Positions 43,334-51,711 of a stretch of 64,000 nt of DNA are shown here, piece after piece. A program made the position numbers and the translations under genes. Numbering within the stretch: position 1 is the first letter of the stretch; every line of letters begins with the position of its first letter. The notes under the pieces were generated by a model, which was not told the origin of the DNA, ran no database searches, and worked only from the letters and a program-made list of their open reading frames with translations. Source of the stretch: Pedobacter aquatilis (lineage in GTDB: Bacteria > Bacteroidota > Bacteroidia > Sphingobacteriales > Sphingobacteriaceae); NCBI RefSeq assembly GCF_030409415.1, contig NZ_JAUFPW010000011.1, positions 124,001 to 188,000 on the forward strand. The letters run 5' to 3'.

Positions 43334-43378
43334 AATGTAAATCAAAATACTAAAAATTTGAGTATTTTGATTTACATT
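43334..43378. terminator. Perfect 18-base inverted repeat, probable terminator
   Basis: AATGTAAATCAAAATACT (43334-43351) and AGTATTTTGATTTACATT (43361-43378) pair without mismatch around a 9-base loop, about 60 bases after the dehydrogenase stop. There is no clean T-run. It may end that transcript or protect it, or belong to a repeat; just downstream the TACTAAATACTTGATAC words recur. Confidence 0.55.
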
Positions 43379-43439
43379 AGCAGCTTTGATTTAGGCATCA
43401 AGTCATGATACTAAATACTAAATACTTGATACTAAGAAA

Positions 43440-44462
43440 ATGAACGAAAATCTTGACCCAGAAGCAGGCAATTTAACGCCTACCGATAGAGACATCGAAC
43501 GTGTTTTACGGCCGCAAGCTTTTGAGGATTTTACCGGGCAGGAAAAAGTTATGGAAAACCTGAAAATTTTTGTTCAGGCAGCCAAACTTCGTGGAGAATC
43601 TTTGGACCATGTTTTACTTCATGGCCCCCCAGGATTAGGGAAAACAACATTATCGCACATTATAGCCAATGAAATGGCTACTGGTATAAAAGTAACATCT
43701 GGCCCTGTATTAGATAAACCTGGGGATTTAGCAGGCTTATTAACTGGTTTAGATGAGGGAGATATTTTATTTATTGATGAAATTCACCGTCTATCACCTT
43801 TGGTTGAGGAATATTTGTACTCCGCTATGGAAGATTTCAAGATAGATATTATGCTTGAAACCGGACCAAATGCAAGGTCAGTGCAAATTTCTTTAAACCC
43901 ATTTACACTTGTTGGTGCAACCACACGCTCTGGTTTGCTAACCGCACCATTAAGGGCTCGTTTTGGGATAAATGCAAGGCTAGCTTATTATGATGCAAAA
44001 CTACTTACTACCATTGTTCTGCGTTCTGCTGAGATTTTGAAAACGCCTATCAGCGATGAGGGTGCTTATGAAATTGCCAGAAGAAGTCGTGGTACGCCGC
44101 GTATTGCGAATGCGCTTTTACGCCGAACGAGAGATTTTGCCCAAATAAAAGGTAACGGCAAAATTGATACAGAAATTGCAAGTTATGCCTTAAATGCTTT
44201 AAACGTTGATGAGCATGGACTTGATGAAATGGATAATAAAATATTGGTAACCATTATCGATAAATTTAAAGGCGGACCGGTTGGTTTGAAAACCATTGCA
44301 ACAGCTGTTGGTGAAGATGAAGGAACAATTGAAGAGGTTTATGAGCCATTCCTGATTCAAGAAGGTTACATCATGCGTACTTCACGCGGGCGTGAGGTTA
44401 CCGAGGCGGCTTATAAGCACCTAAAGAAGAATTGGCCTGGTCAGACTGGGAAGTTGTTTTAG
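43440..44462 (+). CDS. ruvB: Holliday junction branch migration helicase RuvB
   Basis: A 340-residue AAA+ motor that drives branch migration with RuvA. Walker A is [11 protein letters not shown] (61-71), Walker B is [10 protein letters not shown], and sensor 1 is [26 protein letters not shown] is sensor 2, and the winged helix is at the C-terminus ([20 protein letters not shown]). All the usual motifs are present. It is a single gene; ruvA and ruvC are not nearby. Confidence 0.97.
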   Translation: MNENLDPEAGNLTPTDRDIERVLRPQAFEDFTGQEKVMENLKIFVQAAKLRGESLDHVLLHGPPGLGKTTLSHIIANEMATGIKVTSGPVLDKPGDLAGLLTGLDEGDILFIDEIHRLSPLVEEYLYSAMEDFKIDIMLETGPNARSVQISLNPFTLVGATTRSGLLTAPLRARFGINARLAYYDAKLLTTIVLRSAEILKTPISDEGAYEIARRSRGTPRIANALLRRTRDFAQIKGNGKIDTEIASYALNALNVDEHGLDEMDNKILVTIIDKFKGGPVGLKTIATAVGEDEGTIEEVYEPFLIQEGYIMRTSRGREVTEAAYKHLKKNWPGQTGKLF

Positions 44463-44985
44463 TGTTTTAAAAGGCTTTGGCAATATTTGCAGAATCCTTT
44501 GTTCTTAAACGGGATGGAAGCGTTATACTTTTTTGACAGATAAAACTTCGTATTCCTGCCATGCTGATGGTTAATTTATTTCGTAAGAGTGGATATAACT
44601 AACATTTTAAGCCGCTCGTCATTGCGAGGTACGAAGCAATCTCATTTAAAGATTAATAGGAATAGATTGCTTCAGCTCACACAAACCCAGCTTCGCAATG
44701 ACGACCGATGTAAAAACGTCAATGGTAGGATCGAAGCATCTGCAAGCGATGAAACAGATTATTCATGGTTGTTTATTCTTGTTATGGAATTCATGCTTGC
44801 TCCGCAGGTCTTAGTTCCTCAGAATGACAGTAGTTTCAAAAAAGATTTAGCGAACAGCCCGACTGTTTTTACCAATGAAATTGTGGCTTTCATTTCCAAA
44901 AACTAAACAATTCTACAAAAATGGCAGTTAAAAAGGCAAACATTAACCTCCTTTCTCTGTTCATTAGTTGTAAAACCAGCAAAGT
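44463..44985. other. Gene-less region with repeats
   Basis: About 520 bases between ruvB and the GNAT-nitrilase gene. It holds the inverted-repeat element at 44616-44704 and a fragment of a CTCAGAATGACAG repeat near 44818-44830. The open frame covering 44589-44906 reads through these repeats and has no protein-like features. I see no convincing promoter apart from general AT-richness. Confidence 0.65.
44616..44704. repeat. Nested inverted-repeat element (GTCATTGCGAGG type)
   Basis: Outer arms TCGTCATTGCGAGG (44616-44629) and CTTCGCAATGACGA (44691-44704) pair with one wobble. Inner arms GAAGCAATCT (44633-44642) and AGATTGCTTC (44664-44673) are perfect. This layout is common in genomes of many phyla as a short interspersed palindrome. 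Confidence 0.8.
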
Positions 44986-46494
44986 ATGAATATAGAATTA
45001 CGAAGATTAACGCTCGAAGATTATGCCGATTTGAAAGAATCTATGTTGCAGGCTTATGATAGCATGGGTGGTTCTATCTGGCCCAAATCTAGTATTGCCA
45101 AGCTTATAACTATTTTCCCAGAAGGGCAATTATGCATTGCTGTTGATGATAAAGTTGTGGCCTGTTCGTTAGCTATAATTGTTGAATATGACGAATATGG
45201 AGACAGGCATACCTACAAATTAATTACTGGCGATTATTCATTCACAACTCACGATCCAAATGGCGACACCTTATACGGAATCGAAATCTTTGTACATCCT
45301 GAATTTAGGGGGTTGAGATTAGGGCGTAGATTGTATGAAGCCAGAAAAGAGCTTTGCGAGAGTCTGAACTTAAAAAGTATTATTGCCGGAGGAAGAATTC
45401 CAGGTTACCATACCTATGCCGAAACTTTAACACCAAGGCAGTACATTGATAAGGTAAAAAGCAAAGAAATTTATGATCCTACCCTAACCTTTCAGATTTC
45501 TAATGATTTTCACGTTAGAAAGGTTTTAAAAAATTACCTTCCCGGAGATAAAGAATCAAAAGAATATGCAACACTAATTGAATGGAATAACATTTATTAT
45601 CAAGGATTAGATGCTTCGGCACGTTCTGCCATGACGATTAGATTGGGTTTGGTTCAGTGGGAAATGCGTTTATTTCCAGATTTAAAAACCTTTTACGAGC
45701 AAGTTGAATTTTTTGTTGATGCACTGAGCGGATATAAATCAGATTTCGTAATGTTTCCGGAGCTTTTTAACACACCGCTTCTGCAACCGTACAATCATTT
45801 ACCTGAAATTGAAGCCATGCGGAAGCTCGCCGAAAAAACGCAGGAAATTGTTGATAAAATGCATGAATACGCACTGAGTTACAATGTAAATATTATCACC
45901 GGAAGTATGCCATTGCTTGATGACGGCAAACTTTACAACGCAACCTATTTATGCCACCGAACTGGTAAAATTGATGAATACAGGAAAATTCATATTACAC
46001 CAAACGAACAGAAATATTATGGGATGATTGGTGGAGATAAAGTTCAGGTTTTTGATACCGATTGTGGGAAAATTGGGATTTTAATTTGCTATGATGTTGA
46101 GTTTCCGGAATTAAGCAGAATTTATGCCGACCAAGGTATGCAGATTTTATTTGTTCCGTTTTTAACCGATACGCAAAATGGCTATACCCGTGTTAGGCAT
46201 TGCGCACAAGCGAGGGCGATAGAAAACGAATGTTATGTTGCCATTGCTGGTTGCGTAGGTAATTTGCCAAAGGTGAATAATATGGATATTCAATTTGCTC
46301 AATCGGCTGTTTTTACGCCATCTGATTTTGCTTTTCCAACCAATGCGGTAAAAGCTGAAGCTACGCCAAATACCGAAATGGTTTTAGTAGTTGATGTGGA
46401 TTTGCATCTTCTGGATGAATTACATCATTATGGTACAGTGAAAGTTTTGAAGGACAGACGTAAAGATTTGTACCAGGTTAAGCTGTTAAAATAA
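44986..46494 (+). CDS. GNAT acetyltransferase / nitrilase-superfamily amidase fusion
   Basis: A 502-residue protein of two catalytic domains. The N-terminal GNAT domain (about 1-210) has the acetyl-CoA loop YGIEIFVHPEFRGLRLGRRL (98-117). The C-terminal carbon-nitrogen hydrolase (about 217-500) has the full Glu-Lys-Cys triad: E259 in MFPELF, K334 in YRKIHIT and C368 in ILICYDVEFPE. The linked activities suggest acylation and deacylation, or amide hydrolysis, of one small molecule, but the substrate is unknown. The fusion occurs as a known domain pair in Bacteroidota. It is a single gene ending in a terminator. Confidence 0.88.
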   Translation: MNIELRRLTLEDYADLKESMLQAYDSMGGSIWPKSSIAKLITIFPEGQLCIAVDDKVVACSLAIIVEYDEYGDRHTYKLITGDYSFTTHDPNGDTLYGIEIFVHPEFRGLRLGRRLYEARKELCESLNLKSIIAGGRIPGYHTYAETLTPRQYIDKVKSKEIYDPTLTFQISNDFHVRKVLKNYLPGDKESKEYATLIEWNNIYYQGLDASARSAMTIRLGLVQWEMRLFPDLKTFYEQVEFFVDALSGYKSDFVMFPELFNTPLLQPYNHLPEIEAMRKLAEKTQEIVDKMHEYALSYNVNIITGSMPLLDDGKLYNATYLCHRTGKIDEYRKIHITPNEQKYYGMIGGDKVQVFDTDCGKIGILICYDVEFPELSRIYADQGMQILFVPFLTDTQNGYTRVRHCAQARAIENECYVAIAGCVGNLPKVNNMDIQFAQSAVFTPSDFAFPTNAVKAEATPNTEMVLVVDVDLHLLDELHHYGTVKVLKDRRKDLYQVKLLK

Positions 46495-46505
46495 GTTTTT
46501 AAACA

Positions 46506-46544
46506 CAAAAAAAAGCCGATTATCAATACGATAACCGGCTTTTT
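46506..46544. terminator. Bidirectional terminator between convergent genes
   Basis: AAAAGCCGATTATC (around 46511-46524) pairs imperfectly with GATAACCGGCTTTT (46530-46543), with A and T runs on both sides. It serves the GNAT-nitrilase gene and the small membrane protein gene on the other strand. Confidence 0.8.
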
Positions 46545-46562
46545 CAATTGTACTAAAGCTAA

Positions 46563-46769
46563 TTACTTGCTCATGGCGAACCATACGATTAAGCCGATAA
46601 TTACGGCAATTGGTAATATCCATTTTAAGATCGAACCTGCACCATTTTCATCCTTTTCGGTAACTGCCGGTTGTGCTGGTCCTGGATCTTCTTTATGACT
46701 TTCGTAATCTTTTTCTATCGGTTTTGGAGCTTCTCCACTTTCCGTATGTTTCGGATCTATATTTTCCAT
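46563..46769 (-). CDS. Small tail-anchored membrane protein
   Basis: A 68-residue protein. The first 45 residues are acidic and proline-rich (ESGEAPKPIEKDYESHKED), followed by one membrane helix at the very end (ILKWILPIAVIIGLIVWFAM). With no signal peptide and a C-terminal anchor, the charged part should face the cytoplasm. I recognise no family. A shared terminator and coding-like composition support it as a real gene. Confidence 0.6.
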   Translation of the reverse strand: MENIDPKHTESGEAPKPIEKDYESHKEDPGPAQPAVTEKDENGAGSILKWILPIAVIIGLIVWFAMSK

Positions 46770-46891
46770 TGTTAAAAATTTGCGTTAGTTGGACTATTTG
46801 CCTAAAAGGATTCTGAAATGAAGTTCAAATCAATTTTGTAGCATTTAAAATAACAACAAGCAATAAAGCAAAAGGTTTTAATTCTAAGCCC

Positions 46892-46899
46892 TATCTTTG
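46892..46899 (+). promoter_or_regulatory. -7 box of queG
   Basis: TATCTTTG, an exact consensus match, lies 7 bases before the queG ATG, so the mRNA has almost no leader. The expected -33 TTG is not clear. Confidence 0.6.
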
Positions 46900-46906
46900 C
46901 AAAGCG

Positions 46907-47839
46907 ATGTATAATAATTCTGCAAAATATAGTCAATTGATAAAGGCCGAAGCCTTGCGCCTCGGCTTTCTTGATTGTGGCATTTCGAAAGCAGAATTTT
47001 TAGAAGCGGAAGCACCCCGTTTGGAAAAGTGGTTAAACAATAATCACCATGGCGAAATGAAATATATGGAAAATTACTTCGATAAACGCCTCGACCCTCG
47101 GTTATTGGTAGATGGTGCAAAATCAGTAATTTCCTTATCATTAAATTATTATACGGATGATAAACAACAAGACCCAAACGCTCCAAAAATTTCCAAATAT
47201 GCGTACGGAAAAGATTACCATACCGTAATAAAAGATAAGCTAAAGGAACTTACTCATTTTATTGAAGAAAATATTGGTGAAGTTTCGGGAAGGGCTTTTG
47301 TAGATTCTGCACCCGTTTTAGATAGAGCTTGGGCTAAACGTTCGGGAATTGGCTGGATAGGAAAAAACTCCAACTTAATCAGCAAGCAGAATGGTTCATT
47401 CTTTTTTCTCGCAGAGCTGATAATTGATTTAGAACTGGACTACGATAACCCATTTCAAACCGACCATTGCGGCACTTGTACGCGTTGTTTAGATGCTTGT
47501 CCAACGGATGCAATTATTGCTCCACAGGTTGTTGATGGTAAAAAATGTATTTCTTACTTAACCATCGAACTTAAAGATGAAATACCAAATGAGTTTAAAG
47601 ATAGAATGGATAACTGGATGTTTGGTTGCGACATTTGTCAGGATGTTTGCCCGTGGAATCGCTTTTCAAAAGCACATAATGAAGAAGCCTTTAAACCAGA
47701 AAATGGCTTGCTAGATTTAAGTGCTAAAGAACTTACCGAAATTACGGATGAGGTTTTTAAAAAGGTATTTAAAGGTTCTGCAGTAAAACGAACAAAATAT
47801 ATAGGTTTGAAAAGAAATATTGATTTTTTACAATCTTAA
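46907..47839 (+). CDS. queG: Epoxyqueuosine reductase (cobalamin-dependent)
   Basis: A 310-residue iron-sulfur enzyme that performs the last step of queuosine synthesis in tRNA, turning epoxyqueuosine into queuosine with cobalamin. [21 protein letters not shown] and the DUF1730 region precede two 4Fe-4S sites: [16 protein letters not shown] and [12 protein letters not shown]. The C-terminal HEAT repeat of long QueG versions is largely absent; this is the shorter form. It links to the B12-uptake locus at 14-19 kb as a likely user. The next gene starts one base after its stop. Confidence 0.95.
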   Translation: MYNNSAKYSQLIKAEALRLGFLDCGISKAEFLEAEAPRLEKWLNNNHHGEMKYMENYFDKRLDPRLLVDGAKSVISLSLNYYTDDKQQDPNAPKISKYAYGKDYHTVIKDKLKELTHFIEENIGEVSGRAFVDSAPVLDRAWAKRSGIGWIGKNSNLISKQNGSFFFLAELIIDLELDYDNPFQTDHCGTCTRCLDACPTDAIIAPQVVDGKKCISYLTIELKDEIPNEFKDRMDNWMFGCDICQDVCPWNRFSKAHNEEAFKPENGLLDLSAKELTEITDEVFKKVFKGSAVKRTKYIGLKRNIDFLQS

Positions 47840-47840
47840 A

Positions 47841-48680
47841 ATGAATAAGCTTTTATTCTTTATTATACTTTCCTTATCAATTCATATTGTTAGTGCACAA
47901 ACTTTAAAATTAAAGAAGAGAAAAGCCAATGCAGTTGTTGGTAGTGCTTTCGCACTGAGCATTTCTGATAGTTCTTTAAGTTTAAAAGAAAGAGAAAAGA
48001 TAATCTATAAAGAAATAAAAAGAGGTAATGTTCCAGAGTTTTTGAGAAAATTAACGCCAATGGTAAAAATTTTCTCGCATGACGAAAATAAATTGACTTA
48101 TTATGTTTTACCAGATTACTTTTCTATTGGAAGTGATGATGATTTCTTTTATGTACCGATGACACCAATGCTTGCTCAAAAAGTAGCCAACTTAACTAAA
48201 TGTAGCTTACCCACTAAACAAATTACTGATTTGATTTATGCTTTAGCAAGTATAAAATTAAATCCACAACCAATTGCACCGACAAGCGCTATGTCTACTG
48301 TACCAATTTTTGTTGCTCATAATGATTCTATTAAAAAACAACTTAAGCCATTCATCATTAAACACAAAGAAGGTGCTCTAACAGCAGGTCACAAAAAAGA
48401 TATCATTATATCAAACAAAATTTATGGGGAAACATCACCCAGGGTTGTCATTTACGGTTGGCATAAATCCAATTACAAAGCAATTCAACCGGTATATAAC
48501 AAACATAGTAACACATGGGTTGATTACAGTCATGGTATTAGGCTTATTCAGAACTATGTATATTTAAACACAAAAAAAACCACTTTAAAGAAGATTTTGA
48601 AAGAACCTAATTTAAATGGTTATTTTAGTGATGAGGGTGTGATTAAAAAGCCCTATTATCCAATTAGAACAAAATATTAA
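47841..48680 (+). CDS. Exported protein of unknown function
   Basis: A 279-residue protein. The ATG at 47841 gives a signal peptide (MNKLLFFIILSLSIHIVSAQ) and avoids overlap with queG; the longer in-frame start would bury it. After it come a basic stretch and a mixed domain containing YFSIGSDDDFFYVPMTPMLAQ and a C-terminal part with VVIYGWHKSNYKAIQPVYN and THSHGIRL-like (DYSHGIRLIQNYVYL). This looks like a complete enzyme or binding domain, but I recognise no family. It overlaps the convergent M1 peptidase gene by 4 bases. Confidence 0.7.
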   Translation: MNKLLFFIILSLSIHIVSAQTLKLKKRKANAVVGSAFALSISDSSLSLKEREKIIYKEIKRGNVPEFLRKLTPMVKIFSHDENKLTYYVLPDYFSIGSDDDFFYVPMTPMLAQKVANLTKCSLPTKQITDLIYALASIKLNPQPIAPTSAMSTVPIFVAHNDSIKKQLKPFIIKHKEGALTAGHKKDIIISNKIYGETSPRVVIYGWHKSNYKAIQPVYNKHSNTWVDYSHGIRLIQNYVYLNTKKTTLKKILKEPNLNGYFSDEGVIKKPYYPIRTKY

Positions 48681-50533
48681 TTCACCGAAAAACTATTGTC
48701 AGACTTAGCTTTATCAGGCGTGTGCGGATTTCCCATCACAATCTTTTTTAGCCTCTTTGTCGTTTTAATATCAATTGTTGTTTGACTACTTCCTTTTTCC
48801 CAAACGGAAATTGTGCTGTGATTTTTTTCTACAGAACCATCATCAAAAGTTAAGGTTAAATCTATTGGCAGAGGCTTACCTTTATTTTCAATTACAATAG
48901 TATAACCATCAGTTGTTTTAACGGCTGATTTTATAGCCATATCGGTTACCCCACCTTCAAAAAACCAACGTTTCCAAAACCAATTCAAATCTTTACCGCT
49001 TCCCTCATTCATGCTGTTAAAGAAATCGTAAGGCATGGGGTGTTTACCATTCCAATTTTTAATATAATAATGTAAAGCCTTGGTAAACAATTCATCACCC
49101 AAATAATCCTTTACATATAAATAAGCGAGCGCTGGTTTTGGATAAGAATTTGTAAATGAGCCAGAGCCTTTTAAATCAGGCGTTAAAGTCATAATTGACG
49201 TATCATCTCTTCCGCCAGAACTGGATGCAGTCGGTTGGATTCCATACTCATCAACAATTGTAGAATCTATCATGGGTGAAATTAACCACTCGCCTATCGT
49301 TGCCCAACCTTCATCCATCCACCCATATTTTGTTTCATTTATACCCATATAAAATGGAAACATCGTGTGGAAAATTTCGTGGTCGGTTAAGGTGATGGCA
49401 TCTTCGCGGTTATCTACCGGATTATCATTTACCATCATTGGGTATTCCATTTGGTCTAAACCATCAAAAACAGTTTCGTGGTTGTATGGAAAAGGCCATT
49501 TTGGAAACTTAAAACTCATTGCATCAACCGTTTTACGGGCAAAATCAATCACCTCGTAAAAATCCTTATGTTTAGGATTGAAAACCGCATCTACCCTGGT
49601 TCTTCTCTTAGTTGCAGAATCTACCACCAAACTTGATGATTTCCATAGATAATGGTCGCTTAGTGCGAAAACAAAATCCGTAACATTTTTTGCAGAATAC
49701 TTAAATGTATTAAAAGCTTTGTTTTGCGTTACTTTTTTTTCGGCTAAATCCTTTTCAGTAATAACATCAATTACCGCATCATTTTTTTCTGCTGATGAAA
49801 TTTTTGAAACGATATGTTTTTGAAAGACTTCAGAAGCATTTTTTAAATCGCCAGTTGCCCAAACACCAAAATTACCCGGAACGGTAATTTCAGCATTGAA
49901 ATTATCAAAATCGTTGTAAAACTCTTCTGAACCGGTATAAGGGTATTTATTCCAGCCGTCAACATCATCATAAACAGCAATTCTAGGAAAAAAATATGCA
50001 ATAAAGTGCGAACCTTCATCAACTTGCCCGGTGCGCATATGGGAGCCTTTGTTTAAAATATAATTGTAAGAAATGGTGAAATTTATAGTTTTACCGGGCA
50101 TTACTGTTGGTACGTTTACAGTCATGTTGGTTCCATCAATATTAAAATCGCCAATGTTTTTCCCGTTTGCGGCTAAACTTTCAATTTTAACACCTTCGCC
50201 TAAATCTGATTCGGCAATTTTTGCTTTATGAGAAACGCCTTTTTTATAAAGATTTGGGTACAACTTAAACCATATCGTTTTTAACGTATCGGGGCTGTTA
50301 TTTGTATAAACAACATCAACCTTTCCATTAAGCAATCTCGTTATCGGATTAAAATTAACTTTCAGGTTATAATTAGATGTATTTTGCCAATACTTCTTAC
50401 CAGGTTTTCCGTCTGTACTCCGGGTTTCCTTTTGATAAGTTTTTTGAAAAACTGGCTCAATCGGAAGCTGAGTTTGCGCATTCGCAAGGGTTCCGGCTAG
50501 TAGAAAAAGGATCGTTATTTTTAAAAAATTCAT
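48677..50533 (-). CDS. Exported M1-family metallopeptidase
   Basis: A 618-residue peptidase with a signal peptide from the start at 50533 (MNFLKITILFLLAGTLANAQ). The zinc motif HEIFH and the downstream glutamate of DEGWATIGEW form the gluzincin site. LDQMEYPMMV takes the place of the GAMEN exopeptidase loop, so specificity may differ from classical aminopeptidase N. The N-terminal beta domain and the C-terminal strand-rich domain are present. It likely acts in the periplasm or at the surface on peptides. Confidence 0.92.
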   Translation of the reverse strand: MNFLKITILFLLAGTLANAQTQLPIEPVFQKTYQKETRSTDGKPGKKYWQNTSNYNLKVNFNPITRLLNGKVDVVYTNNSPDTLKTIWFKLYPNLYKKGVSHKAKIAESDLGEGVKIESLAANGKNIGDFNIDGTNMTVNVPTVMPGKTINFTISYNYILNKGSHMRTGQVDEGSHFIAYFFPRIAVYDDVDGWNKYPYTGSEEFYNDFDNFNAEITVPGNFGVWATGDLKNASEVFQKHIVSKISSAEKNDAVIDVITEKDLAEKKVTQNKAFNTFKYSAKNVTDFVFALSDHYLWKSSSLVVDSATKRRTRVDAVFNPKHKDFYEVIDFARKTVDAMSFKFPKWPFPYNHETVFDGLDQMEYPMMVNDNPVDNREDAITLTDHEIFHTMFPFYMGINETKYGWMDEGWATIGEWLISPMIDSTIVDEYGIQPTASSSGGRDDTSIMTLTPDLKGSGSFTNSYPKPALAYLYVKDYLGDELFTKALHYYIKNWNGKHPMPYDFFNSMNEGSGKDLNWFWKRWFFEGGVTDMAIKSAVKTTDGYTIVIENKGKPLPIDLTLTFDDGSVEKNHSTISVWEKGSSQTTIDIKTTKRLKKIVMGNPHTPDKAKSDNSFSVN

Positions 50534-50598
50534 AATGCAAAGCAATTTAAGACACATGGTGCCTGTTTACTCTAAACTTTTGACTTTTAACTTTGAGT

Positions 50599-51543
50599 TT
50601 ATTTTCCAAACTTCATTTTCAACTGGTCAAGCATATCATTATTAATAGGCTGAGCAGGTTTTTCCTGAGGTTTTGGTTTGTCGAACTGAGGTTTATTTCC
50701 TTGATTATTCTGTGGACGCGGCGCCCTATTCTCGTTTTTCTTGGCATTAAATTTTGCCCATTCCTCATCAAGTTTTTTCTTGGTATAAAGCGGGAAATCT
50801 CCATTCTTCATCCAGGCATAATAACTTGGTTCGATGCTAAAAACTTGTTCGGTAGTTTTACCCTTATGTTTACCAAAATTAAAGCACACTTCGTTTTTAT
50901 CATTGTAAACCATTCTGCCAGCAAAATCTACAAGTTTATTAATGTTGGTAAAGGTGTGCAACGCATCGACATCATTTACAACAGGTTTAGATTTTACGCC
51001 CTGTTTATCTTCAAATTCTTTATCCTGATACATATCCAACTGGCCTAGCAAAACTTTGTATGTTGCAATAACATCAGCTTCGGCAGCGTGGGCATTTACC
51101 AAATCCTCATTACAATAAAATTTGTATGCCGCCTTTAAAGTTCTTTGTTCCATCTGGTGAAATATGTTCTGAACATCAACAAATTTGCGGTTGCTCATAT
51201 CAAAATCAACATCGGCACGTAAAAACTCTTCCAAAAGCATCGGAATATCAAACTTGTTTGAATTGTATCCTGCTAAATCGCTTTCCCCTATAAATTCTGC
51301 AATTTCTTTCGCTAGCTCGCTGAAAGTTGGTTCACCTGCAATATCTTCATCGTAAATTCCATGTATTAAAGAAGTTTGTAGCGGAATTGGCATTTCCGGA
51401 TTAACACGCCAAGTTTTTACAATTTCATCGCCTTCTGGCATAGCTTTTAAAATTGCTATTTCTACTATTCTATCGGCACCAACATTTATTCCGGTTGCTT
51501 CTAAATCAAAAAATGCTAGCGGACGCTTTAAATTTAATTTCAT
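50599..51543 (-). CDS. DEDDh 3'-5' exonuclease, DnaQ-like
   Basis: A 314-residue protein. The exonuclease domain (1-180) has D13 and E15 in AFFDLEATG, the second Asp in GYNSNKFDIPML, and the HxAxxD motif in NAHAAEADVIAT. A middle region (FNFGKHKGKTTEQVF, YYAWMKNGDFPLYTKKKL) is a DUF3820-type DNA-associated segment. A basic, proline- and glutamine-rich tail follows. It is not a full polymerase-epsilon subunit, so repair or RNA turnover is equally possible. I begin it at 51543 (MKLNLKRPLAFFD). Confidence 0.87.
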   Translation of the reverse strand: MKLNLKRPLAFFDLEATGINVGADRIVEIAILKAMPEGDEIVKTWRVNPEMPIPLQTSLIHGIYDEDIAGEPTFSELAKEIAEFIGESDLAGYNSNKFDIPMLLEEFLRADVDFDMSNRKFVDVQNIFHQMEQRTLKAAYKFYCNEDLVNAHAAEADVIATYKVLLGQLDMYQDKEFEDKQGVKSKPVVNDVDALHTFTNINKLVDFAGRMVYNDKNEVCFNFGKHKGKTTEQVFSIEPSYYAWMKNGDFPLYTKKKLDEEWAKFNAKKNENRAPRPQNNQGNKPQFDKPKPQEKPAQPINNDMLDQLKMKFGK

Positions 51544-51711
51544 TCTGATATAATTTTGGCGCATTTATAGCACCCATACGTTTCTAAATCAAAAGTGCTA
51601 AAAAGGTTTGGTTTGTTTTTTAAAAAGCATTTATAATTTTAAAAATTAATTAACATTTATTTCTAAATGTTGCCCCTTAAAATTAAATTGCAGCAAAATT
51701 AACCAAACTCA

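Noticed and set aside
44589-44906. 105-residue open frame on the plus strand
   Set aside because: It reads directly through the nested palindrome at 44616-44704; no domain, signal or membrane segment.
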